The notes beneath the pieces were generated by a model. The model searched no databases, was not told where the DNA came from, and was given only the letters and a program-made list of their open reading frames with translations. Made by a program: the position numbers and the translations under genes. DNA of 64,000 nt, taken from contig JAVYIG010000096.1 in assembly GCA_035222895.1 (NCBI GenBank), forward strand, positions 434,001 to 498,000, written 5' to 3'. This stretch comes from Strongylocentrotus droebachiensis (taxonomy: Eukaryota; Echinodermata; Echinoidea; Camarodonta; Strongylocentrotidae). This document shows positions 1-9,958 of the stretch, in pieces; position 1 is the first letter of the stretch, and each line of letters opens with the position of its first letter.

Positions 1-610
1 TCACTGGAATCGGACAAGGTGTCTTGTTGTTCCGGCGGACACCTTGATCGGCCGAGTCTGCGGATGTTGATTTCTCGCCATCTGTTCATCTTTCTCGAAT
101 TTGGTCACTAAGATATAAGTTTAAAATAAAATAATATAAGCAACGTTTAATATCACAGACAACTCAACTAGACTATTAAACCATGTTTTAGCTTGCGACG
201 TTTCACGTCATGTTCATAATGCTTCAACAGGCCGGCTGGTCGGTGACGGCAAATGGTTAATAGTGACCCGTGTCTTTTCATTTATTTATTTTTATCTTAT
301 GTACTTACCAATGTGAGATAGAACACCATTATAAACACGAGTGCTGTTTTTGTTTATAGAAATAAACACAACTAATCATACACACAGCAGTGTCGTGTAT
401 GGAGTCGGGATTAAGGAACTTTGGGAAACGTTGAGGGATGTCCTGAACTGCCGAAATGTAAGCCCCTGCTACATTGTGTCGCAGGCCCCTTCCCCTGATT
501 TAAGATGGCTCCATCCTTTTCACATAGCAATTTGTTATTATTAAATAATCCAGAGAAAATGTTCTCTTGCAGATTATATTGGAAGTTATTTAAAGGGTAC
601 GATGAGGGTA
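1..610. other. Non-coding, no gene recognised
   Basis: Only short chance ORFs are present. A small hairpin with a 9-bp stem (CAAGGTGTC at 15-23, GACACCTTG at 38-46) lies near the left edge. Nothing else with family resemblance was seen. Confidence 0.5.
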
Positions 611-615
611 AACAT

Positions 616-834
616 TTATTTGATTTGAATTGATTTGATTTTTTTCCACTCAAGTATCCACCAAAAATATTCCGTATGGGAAAAGAATTTGTCTTTATTT
701 ATTATTCTCACTGCTCGTTTTTGTAACAAGGATTTGTTACTGTTGATTTGCTGGGCGTTTCCGCACGCAAAAATGCCACAGTCTAGATAGAAAAGAATGA
801 GGGTTGAGAGGAAAGTCAATAAAATACGGGAATG
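616..834 (-). pseudogene. LINE reverse-transcriptase C-terminal relic (CR1/L2-like)
   Basis: Reading the minus strand, the last ~70 residues of an open frame contain the pattern LLQKRAVRIIN followed by SHTEYFW. This matches the post-RT region of CR1/L2/Jockey-group LINE ORF2 proteins (consensus LQKRAVRII...HTxPLF). The RT core, endonuclease and C-terminal end are absent, so this is a short 5'-truncated fragment. The ~27 residues upstream in the same frame show no resemblance and are probably read-through. No intact 3' UTR or tail was recognised. Family assignment rests on one conserved block. Confidence 0.6.
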
Positions 835-1039
835 CAAGGACAATTTGATTTTTTTGCAAGGACATTTTGTTTCGAGAAAAAAGTTTACACATGTGATCAA
901 TATTTTTTTTTCCATGTTAATTTATTATTTATGGATATCCCAAGAAATTTCGTGCAAAAATACAAATAACAGAGAATATAGTAACATTATGGTTGGCCTA
1001 TTTATATACCCAGATGAATTGTCGCACTGATACCTAAAT

Positions 1040-1395
1040 ATGGATCAAAAAAATATTATCGCTTTGCCTCACTGTGGATCCAAAGATAAATTGCTTTGCC
1101 TAACTATGGATCCAAAGACATCATCACTTTGCCTAACTATGGATCCACATACATCATCACTTTGCCTAACTATGAATCCAAATATATCATCGGTTTGCCT
1201 AACTGTATATCCAAAGATATTATTTGTTTCCCTAACTTTGGATACCCAGATACCATCGCGTTGCCTAACTATATATAGATCCAAAATATAATCGCTATGC
1301 CTCATTATGGTTCCATAGATATCATCGCTTTCCCTAACTACGGTTCCAAAAATATGATCGCTTTGCCTAACTATGGATCCAAAGATCGTCGCTTC
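1040..1395. repeat. 33-bp minisatellite (about 11 copies)
   Basis: Consecutive units share CTAACTATGGATCCAAAGA-like and ATCATCGCTTTGC-like halves with a 33-bp period and visible point divergence. Because 33 is a multiple of 3, long frames stay open on both strands. The plus strand gives an 11-residue repeat and the minus strand gives an FGSIVRQSDDI-type repeat. I read this as non-coding tandem DNA; translation on either strand is unproven. BamHI-like GGATCC recurs in many units. Confidence 0.9.
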
Positions 1396-1507
1396 TTCGG
1401 AAAGATCATGACGACTGGCCACGTCTCATTGATTCTAATATAATACCCATTGTGAGTTTGCGATCGATTGGAGGACTTGTAGTCAATCTGAAACAACTGC
1501 ATTCTTA

Positions 1508-2335
1508 AGGAGGGGAAAGAGAGAGAAAGAGGAAGAGAGAGAGAGAGAGAGAGAGAGAAATAAAAGGTACAGCATACTAACTTCGTAAGAGTTCAAGCAA
1601 GTACATTTCAACAAAAGGGTAGTACGCAGTTGTAGCAATGAAGGAGTGGCAAGGTTATCACGATAAGCCTATTGATATTTACAAAGGGAGAAACCTGATG
1701 GAGGTATCGATGCCTATGGGGTCCAATAAAGCTCGAACATAAAATGAAGACAAATCACAGGCAGTGTATTTCTAATTTATTATGTACTAAAGAGGATAGT
1801 GACACGAAAACGTAATGAGTAAGTAATGAGTAAAAGGTAAGTTCAATCTTGTTTCATTGATGAGTAAACCCAGACGTTGTGTGTCAGGACAGGTTGTTAA
1901 TCCGGACAGTTGATCGAAAACAGCGATTTGAAGAAATTTACAAGCAATATTTCATAAATCTTTTAAGATTTACGTTGGAAATTTATAAAAGACACACAGA
2001 CAAAATGGTTAGCCTATTTGATGTATATATTCAGTTAAATTCAAAGGCAAAAGAGAAATGTTTTTGTTTGTAAAGTGTCCGGACAGCTAACCGCCCCCCC
2101 CCCCCCCCCCCCCCCATCATAAGTTTCAGACAATATGATACAAGCTTGTTGTGTTAAGCATGCCTTCATGCACGGTCCATTGATCATGTATTGAGTAAAT
2201 TCTTTGTAAAAGGACCTGGGTTTCTCTATATTTTGTATTTAATTTGAGAAAAAGTTGAGAAACCTATAAAAGAAGCATTCAAGAATGTATTCAAGAATGA
2301 AAAAAGGGGAAAATTACGAGTTTAGTGCAAAAACA
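1508..2335. repeat. ~0.85 kb tandem repeat, copy 1
   Basis: Starts with a purine-rich (GA)n block, followed by the landmark CAACAAAAGGGTAGTA, CACAGGCAGTGTATTTCT, CCCAGACGTTGTGTGT and finally a poly-C run (2092-2115). The same order of landmarks recurs at ~2.34-3.18 kb and ~3.18-4.05 kb, spacing ~890 and ~870 bp. It is the most diverged of the three copies. Boundaries are set at the AAAGGGGAAAATTACGAG/GAGTTTAG landmark and are approximate. Confidence 0.8.
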
Positions 2336-2422
2336 GAGGGGGGGAGGAAGGAAGGAGGAGCAGGATAAAAGGTGAACGAACCGGAAGGAGGAGGGAGAAG
2401 GGAGAGGAAGAAATTAATAGAT

Positions 2423-2453
<31 letters not shown>

Positions 2454-3183
2454 CAGGGTGCAGCATCCTGAGTTCAAACAAGTTTAAGCAAGGACATTTC
2501 AACAAAAGGGTAGTATGCACTTGTTACAATGAATGAATGTCGGGCTAATTACCACGAGAACCTATTGAAATTTACAAAGAGAGAAACCTGTTGAAGATAT
2601 CGATGCCCTAGGGTTCAACAAAACTCGTACATGAAATTTAGATAAACCACAGGCAGTGTATTTCTTATTATATTATGTACTTTTTTGACAGGATAGTGAC
2701 ACGAAATGTTATTGAGTAAAAGGTAAGTTAAATCTCGTTTCATTTTCGAGTATACCCAGACGTTGTGTGTTCGTACAGTTGATTGAAAACAGCGATTTAA
2801 AGAAGTTTACAAGCAATATTTTGTAAATGTTCTGAGAATTATGTTGAAAATTCATAAAAGACACACAGTCATAAATGTTAGTCTATTTGATGTATATTTA
2901 CCGTGAAATTCGAAGGCAAACCCCCCATTATAGATTTCAGACAATGCTACAAGCCTGTTGTGATGAGCATTACATCATGCACGGTCCATTGATCATGCAT
3001 TGATTGAATTCTTTGTAAGAAGGACCTAGATGTTCTTTATATTTTGTATTTAATTTGAGAAAAAGTGGAGTAACCTATAAAAGAAGCAGAGCTTGTGAAG
3101 CTATATGTCCCATTTTAGGAGGAAAAAAAAATTGTATTCAAGAATGAAAAAAGGGGAAAATTACGAGTTTAGTTCCAAAAAAC
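2336..3183. repeat. ~0.85 kb tandem repeat, copy 2
   Basis: Contains the GA microsatellite (about 2420-2455) and all downstream landmarks of copy 1. It is closer to copy 3 than to copy 1. The minus-strand frames rich in SLSLSL here only reflect the GA tract. Confidence 0.8.
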
Positions 3184-3282
3184 AGAGGGGGGGGGATATG
3201 ACAGAGAAGGAAGGAGGAGCAGGATAAAAGGTGAACGAATAGGAAGGAGGAGGATAAAAGAGAGAAAGAGAGAGAGAGAGAG

Positions 3283-3328
<46 letters not shown>

Positions 3329-4047
3329 TGCAGCATCCTGAGTCCAAACGAGTTTAAGCAAGGACATTTTAACAAAAGGGTAGTATGCACTTGTTAAAAT
3401 GAAGGACTGTCAGGCTTACCACGATAACCTATTGAAATTTACAAAGAGAGAAACCTGTTGAAGATATCGATGCCCTGGGGTTCAACAAAACTCGAACATG
3501 AAATTTAGATAAACCACAGGCAGTGTATTTCTTATGATAATATTCCTTTTTAACAGGATAGTACGGTGACACGAAATGTTATTGAGTAAAAGGTAAGTTC
3601 AATTAAGTTTCGTTTTCGAGTATACCCAGACGTTGTGTGTCCGGATCGTTGATTGAAAACGGCGATTTAAAGAAGTTTACAAGCAATATTTCGTAAATGT
3701 TCTGAGAATTATGTTGGGAATTCATAAAAGACACACAGTCATACAAGTTAGTTTATTTGATGTATATTTTCCGTGAAATTCGAAGGCAAACCCCCCATTA
3801 TAGATTTCAGACATTGCTACAAGCCTGTTGTGGTGAGCATTCCATCATGCACGGTCCATTGATCATGCATTGAGTAAATTCTTTGTAAGAAGGACCTAGA
3901 TGTTCTTTATATTTTGTACTTAATTTGAAAAAAGTAAAGGAACCTATAAAAGAAGCAGAGCTTGTGAAGCTGTATGTCCCATTTTTAGGAAAAAATCAGA
4001 GTTGTATTCAAAAATGAAAAAGGGGAAAAATTATGAGTTTAGTGCAA
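3184..4047. repeat. ~0.85 kb tandem repeat, copy 3
   Basis: GA/GAAA microsatellite at about 3258-3329, then landmarks as in copy 2 with scattered substitutions. The unit ends at GAGTTTAGTGCAAAG, after which similarity to the other copies stops. Confidence 0.8.
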
Positions 4048-4514
4048 AGTGGTGGGTTATAGATGTAGACAAATGCTCATTTACCTGTTACAGCTCATAT
4101 TTTGGTATGTAATTACAAAAGAAAAAGAGATGTCAGGCATTCACTCAATAGGATCTGACAGTGAAGTGTAGAAGGTAAACAGATGTCCTTGCATAATTTG
4201 AATACTAAGACACTGCTAATGTTTAAATGTCACAGAGAGGACATACATGACATATTCATAGTTCCTGCAAAGTTCTACAGAATTTGATGTTGACTGCAAA
4301 AGTATAATAGGGAGTTTTCGCAAGCTCAACGAGGACGGAGAATCTGCGGTTCGTGTGCAAAATCAAGAATGGTTTTCGGGTAAAACTACGGGCGTTCTCA
4401 TTGACGCCCCAATTGAATCAACAGCCAATCAGCAAGCTTGTACCAAAGATGGTATGGGAGACTGAATCCAGGCTGAATTAGGGGACAGAAAAGAAGAATT
4501 TGGAATCCTCAGAA
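4048..4514. other. Unique non-coding spacer
   Basis: No ORF with family resemblance and no clear repeat. It joins the 0.85 kb array to the 1.2-1.35 kb monomer array. Confidence 0.4.
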
Positions 4515-5810
4515 TTATAGTAGATGGGTCACGTCTTGCTAATAATAACATGCAGTATACACATGAATTTGTTAATGGGACTACACAAAATTGTAGTATA
4601 AAAGTGTGGTCCACAATATCTAGTTTTTATTACTCATATTCGAATATTAGGGCATTTAAAGAGCCACCCTTCTTCAGGGGGCATAATCTTTCACTCACAC
4701 AACAAACAAAATAAGGAAAAATTATCAAAGTTATTTGTAGCCTTTCTCAAAAATCACCCTTCTCTTTAATCCATGAGAGAAAAGATGATGTATTGTTATG
4801 TATTCGAAATTGAATGAACCCGCAATGACCTGAATGATGTCATTCTGATGGTTTCATTTTTGACAACAATTTAATTGTGACAAGGTTACCATTGTTATAG
4901 AAGCATCATGCATTTCCATCAGAGCTTAAATGCACGGCACCATTATGAAAAACATTCCACATTGTTTTAGGTGGCAAGTAGCCAAGTCTAGATTTATGAT
5001 GACTAGTGAAGCAAGATTTTGTTTTCGTTTTGACAAGGATGTTGTTTCTCCAAGTATGAAACAAACTAATTTAAGGTGTTTATACCAATCTCCTGAAAAT
5101 TTCATTATCTGCAAATATTCGCTGGTACAATATCTTAGTATCTCTGGAGAAGTAATGAAAAGTGTGGTATTTATGGTTTTATTTTCAAGATTGATATGAT
5201 GCTTTTTTGTTGTAATATTTGCGTTAGCCGCCACCCCCTCTCCATTGTTATACTCAATGTGTTGTGCTCTGGTTAATAAGTCACCATTATTGCAGTTCTT
5301 GGCCATGTAGTAAGGAGAGATGGTCTTGAAAAGTCCCTTATAACAGGAACAGTGGAAGCCAGACGAAGAAGAGGCAGACCTGCTATATTTACTGGTTCAA
5401 AGACATCCACATATGGACAGGGGAAAAGCTGTCAGAGACAACGAGAGCAACAGCTGACAGAGAAGGATGGCGTAAACTTGTGATGGCCACATCAGCGCAG
5501 CTAGCGCCACCTGGCTGAAGAAGAAGACTACGAATCACACGATACGGGGTTCGAACCCCTGACAAGCGACTAATGTCCTTTGCCAAGATATTAATTTATA
5601 TGTACCACACTAGACGCAGGTTAAGAAAACGGGTACCTTTTAAGAATTATAGGAAAATTTAACCTTGATTGCAACCTACTCTAGAGCAATGCAGACAAAT
5701 CAGAGAAGTAGACTGGTAAACAAATGAATAAAATCGTTGAAAACATGGTAAAGTTATGAATTTGTGGAAAGTTGTAATAAGTAAAGGTATGGGCTCTTCA
5801 AATTAGCCAC
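4515..5810. repeat. Satellite-like monomer (~1.3 kb), array copy 1
   Basis: Shares ordered landmarks with monomers across 5.8-41 kb: GAAGAGCCACCCTTCTTCAGG, AACCCGCAATG(A/G)CCTGAAT, GCATTTCCATCAGAGCTTA, GTGGCAAGTAGCCAAGTC, a tRNA-like block with a GGGGTTCGA box, and GGTATGGGCTCTTCAAATTAGCC. This copy is interrupted by a short LINE fragment inside its tRNA-like block. Monomer ends are my choice, because the repeat is continuous. Confidence 0.75.
5296..5528 (+). pseudogene. 5'-truncated LINE 3' fragment (RTE/RT-type ORF C-terminus)
   Basis: The frame opens GHVVRRDGLEKSL, continues with RRRRGRPAI, then after one frameshift WFKDIHIWTG and WRKLVMATSAQLAPPG before a stop. The GHVVRR...RRRGRP...W pattern is the usual C-terminal tail of craft/RTE-like and related LINE RT ORFs. 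The fragment ends in GAAGAAGAAGA, consistent with a simple 3' tail. Comparison with other monomers shows it sits between the A-box-like and B-box-like parts of the tRNA-like segment, so it is a dead-on-arrival insertion. Confidence 0.75.
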
Positions 5811-7344
5811 ATCTCTGTGATGTAGAGGCGGACAACTTTCTTCTTTGTTCCAACACCCAAATTGACTAAAATGTAATTGTTTTTTTCCACCAGGTACCAG
5901 TACGCAATGGTTAAAGTGACATGACTTCTAACATATAGCCTTAAAACCATCGTGTAACAATTTAGTCGTGTTATTTCATTTGTAAATCAGAAGGCTATGG
6001 ATTTCACTTAAAGATAAAGTTAGGTTCTGGTCAAGCATTTGCATTGTGAGAAACACCCTGTAGAGGCGAACGGGAAATTTGATATTGTAGCACATATGTA
6101 TCGGTGAATATAATTATGACGTCTTGAATTCCTAAGAATTAAAATATATTGGCCTTGTCTTGCTGATAATAACATGCACTATACACACACATTTGCATAT
6201 GGGACTACATTAATCATATTCGAATATGATAGCATTTGAAGAGCCACCCTTTTCAAGGGCATTTTTTTTTCTTCTATGATTCTCTTCAAATCTAACAACA
6301 AACAAAGTAAGAAAAGATGATCAAAATTATCTTTCACCTTTCTCAACTATCAACCTACTCTTTAATCCATGAGAAGAAAGATGATGTATTATTATGTGTT
6401 CGAATTTGAATGAACCCACAATGGCCTGAATAATGTCATTCCGATGGTTTCATTTTTGGCAACAATTTAATTGTGAAAAGGTTACCATTGTTATAGAAGC
6501 ATCATGCATTTCCATCAGAGCTTACATGCACCGCATCATTATGAAAAACATTCCATATTGCTTTAGGTGGCAAGTAGCCAAGTCCGGATTTATGATGACT
6601 AGTGAAGCAAGATTTTTGTTTTCGTTTTAACAAGGATGTTGTTTCTCCAAGTATGAAACAAACTAATTTAAGGTGTTTATACCTATCTCCTGACAATTTC
6701 ATTATCTGCCAATATTTGCTGGTACCATAGCCGAGTACCCCTGGAGAAATAATGAAAAGTGTGGTATTTATGGTTTCATATTCAAGATTGATATGATGCT
6801 TTTTTGTTGTGATATTTGCGTTAACTGCAACCCCTCCCCCCTCACCATCCTTATACTTAAGGTAGGTGTTGTGGTCTAGTTGATAAGTCACCCTACCACG
6901 AGTCATATGATACGGGGTTCGAATCCCTGACATGAGACTAAATTCCTTTGCCAAGTTATTAATCTATATTTGCCACACTAGACGCATATTAAGAAACGGG
7001 TACTTTTAAGAATTATAGGAAAATTCAACCTTGATTGCAATCTACTCTAGAGAAAAGCAAACAAATCATAGAAGTAGACTGATAGAAAATTGAATAAAAT
7101 TGTTCAAAATATGGTTAAGCAATGAATTTGTTGAAAGTTGTAATAACAAAAGGTACGGGCTCTTCAAATTAGCCGAATCTCTGTGATGTAGAGGCGGACA
7201 ACTTCCTATTTGTTTCAACACCCAAATTGACTAAATATTCAATTTTTTTCTTCAAAAATGTGTGACTCAGGAAGGTCTTTTCTCTTTAGAGGGCCTATCA
7301 TGATATGCTATCCATAATATATTTAGGAAAGTTCCCAAGGGCAG
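5811..7344. repeat. Satellite-like monomer (~1.3-1.5 kb), array copy 2
   Basis: Carries the full monomer landmark order, including CCTTAAAACCATCGTGTAAC at its left and an intact tRNA-like block at 6864-6931. Its right part (TCTTTTCTCTTTAGAGG to GATACTTAGCA) also occurs at 16.2 kb and 27.67 kb, where the duplication breakpoints fall. Confidence 0.75.
6864..6931 (+). promoter_or_regulatory. tRNA-like pol III promoter block (A box + B box)
   Basis: TGGTCTAGTTG matches the internal A-box consensus TRGYNNAGYNGG with its GG as TG. GGTTCGAATCC, about 33 bp downstream, matches the B box exactly, with a GGGG/CCCT T-arm stem around it. The D and anticodon arms and the acceptor stem do not fold convincingly, so this is a tRNA-derived repeat head, not a working tRNA gene. 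It recurs once per monomer across the array. Confidence 0.7.
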
Positions 7345-7659
7345 AAGATACTTAGCAGTGAAACAGAAATGTCCACGTATGACGCAGTAAACCTAAGCGT
7401 TTTTTTCTAAACAAGACACATAATCATATGATATGGTTGGTTATAACAAATTAATATCACAATAATTGGTAGGGAAAATAAAACATAAGGAAACATGATA
7501 ACACACGATCATGCAAAAGATTTTGTAGCATACAAATGCGATAATAACACCGGTCGAAGTATACAAATGATACACTGGTATAAACTATATTTTTAATTAA
7601 CAAAATAATAAATTGTGGGGTATATGGAACAATGACCCATTATCAGTAGAAGTAGAAGT

Positions 7660-7812
7660 AGGAGTAACACGAGGAAGAGGTGTAGCAGTATTATTATTAT
7701 TATTATTATTATTATAGTAGTAGTAGTAGTAGTAGTAGTAGCAGCAGTAGTAGTAGAAGAAAATGTCTAAATAGGCCTAGTAAAAGTAGTCGCAGAAGTA
7801 GTTATAGTAGTA
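7660..7812. repeat. TAG/ATT trinucleotide microsatellite, left part
   Basis: Imperfect runs of TAG and TTA with interruptions. The LINE insertion starts at its right edge. The diverged homologue near 28.07-28.30 kb has the same flanks with no LINE, and so serves as an empty site. Confidence 0.85.
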
Positions 7813-9817
7813 ATTGACATGTCAAAGGCTTTTTGATAGAATGCCTCACAATATCCTCCTATCCAAGTTAGCAACCCAGTACAATATTCGTGGTAACATA
7901 TGGAAGTGGGTACGTTCCTTTCTATCAAATCGGCTCCAAAGAGTAATGTTCCTGGGTTCTCTCTCTTCTTGGAGTAATGTCCCTTCTGGTGTGCCCCAGG
8001 GTAGTGTAATTGGACCGCTACTTTTTAATCTATTTGTCAACAATGTTATCTCTGATGTTTCCTCCGATCTTTTTCTTTTTGCTGACGATATGTTACTGTT
8101 TCGTACAATTCGTTCACACGATGATGAAATGCAATTGCAACATGACTTAGACTCACTCCATCAATGGACAATTACAAATGGCATGTCATTCAATCCATCC
8201 AAAACGAAAGTGATGCATATAACTAGGAAGCGGAACATCCAAAATGCCGTCTATACCCTGGGTGACACACTGCTTTCTTCTGTCACTTCTTACAAATATC
8301 TTGGTATTGTAATAGGTTCAAACCTCTCTTGGAACATTCAGGTTGATGCAATTACTGCACGCGCGAGTCGTCTTCTTGGGTTTATAAGAGTTGTAGCCCG
8401 TGGTTCGTCCACCTCTGCTATATTTGCCCTCTACAAGGCCTTGGTACTGCCAATACTTGAATATGGCATCCCTGCATGGCATCCCAATACCCTAAAACAA
8501 ACACAACAATTAGAAAGAATCCAACGTATAGCAACGCGCGTTGCTCTTAAACAGAGAAGAGGAGAAATGCCGTATGAAGAAAGGTTAAGGGTTCTCAACT
8601 GGTCTACCTTGTCAGCTCGTAGAGATTATCTTTTATGTTCATTTACCTTCAAATGTCTGTACTTTTGTTGTGACTGTGAAACACTAATAGAAAACATAGC
8701 CATTAGCAAGAGACGCCTCTTTACACTGTCCTTCATTCATCAGCAATCACGAACACAGGCCCTGTTCCTGTCCGCTTCCCGGAGATTTCCTCGGGTATGG
8801 GATGAATTACCGTTAGAGGTTAGGGATGCATCGGTGGTCTCCTCACTTTCATCCTTTCTACTCTCTATGAAGCGGTCCCTTCTCGATTCTAACTAATTTT
8901 CAAACTGAGAGGGGCTTCCTCACTGAGAGTGGGGGATTCCTCCTTTTCTTTAATAATCATTGTTTATCAATATCCAAGAACTTATTGAAACACTGGATTC
9001 AGAATGTTACTTGTTTAATTTTTTTTTTTTCTTTTTTTTTTTCTCTTTCAATGATACAATGATTATATTAATTGAACCTGGAACAATGGTCCACATTGAT
9101 AGCTTCATATCCACATTATGCCACTCTTCTTAAATGATAACACCATAGGCCCTACTCAATATTTGTGAATGATTATCAATCCTAATGCTTATTGCACCTT
9201 TAATTTCTGCAAAAATTGTACATTATTGTGGTACATGACGTTTTATAATTTCCTTGATTGTATAGCCCAAAACAATATTTACGCTCTATTCATATGTATA
9301 TTTTTGTTATATACAAGAAATTGCTGGTCAGATTTACCTTGAACAATTACACATCTCTTCTTTTTTCTTTTTAATTAGAATTTCTTTGAATGAGACACCG
9401 TTGGATCAATTGAATAATGACGATTTATGTTAATTGTGTTCTGGTTATTTTAAGTTTTAAGTTTTTTCTGCATACAAATCTTAAAGCACTCTATTCATTG
9501 CAGCTTCATATCCTCTTAATGCATTTATCGAAATTTAATTTAATCATGATTTTCTGAATGAGTGTTTGTAATTATTTTGTATACTTATATAATGTGAACC
9601 TTGCAATATATTCTATTATGTCTCGGAATGGCATGTGAGGGTGCACATGCCCCCGGGCAACAGGGAAGAATTTCGCTTTTGTGCACCCTGACCCACATGC
9701 TATTGCTTCTTTATCTTACTTTGTATTTTTCCTATTTCACTCTGTATACACCTATATACACTGTACATGCTGAATGTGTTTTTATGGTCGAATAAATAAT
9801 AATAATAATAATAATAT
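7813..9817 (+). mobile_element. 5'-truncated non-LTR retrotransposon (copy 1)
   Basis: Begins abruptly within the RT domain at a DMSKAFD-like motif and ends in (TAA)n at 9790-9817. The 3' UTR (8897-9790) holds a 9-bp perfect stem, GGGTGCACA at ~9629 with TGTGCACCC at ~9681, typical of LINE 3' recognition hairpins. It is inserted in the TAG microsatellite: AGTAGTAAT precedes it and ATTGTTGTAGTAG follows. The unoccupied form is visible near 28.2 kb. Confidence 0.85.
7832..8896 (+). pseudogene. LINE ORF2 fragment: reverse transcriptase C-terminal half
   Basis: The reading frame covers RT motifs from just after the first catalytic block: GVPQGSVIGP (motif 4), FADD (catalytic motif 5), then a thumb/C-terminal domain ending in SMKRSLLDSN. 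The FADD in place of YADD is common in Jockey/CR1-group LINEs. The endonuclease, ORF1 and RT motifs 0-2 are missing. One extra T in the run at ~7835 puts the preceding DMSKAF block out of frame, so the apparent first residues upstream are not genuine. It has no start of its own and is almost certainly not expressed as a functional RT. The same frame recurs unchanged at 16.8-17.85 kb. Confidence 0.9.
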
Positions 9818-9958
9818 TGTTGTAGTAGTAAAACTAGTAATATTAGTAGCAGATGTTGTTGTTGTGGTAGTAGAAATAGGAGTAGTAGAAGTAGAAGTAG
9901 TAGTAGCAGTAGTAGAAGTAGTATTAGCAGTAGTAGTAGTAGTAGTAGTTGTAGTAGT
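9818..9958. repeat. TAG microsatellite between two insertions
   Basis: Imperfect (TAG)n/(GTT)n continuing the tract left of the LINE. It ends exactly at the CACTGG terminus of the next element. Confidence 0.85.
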
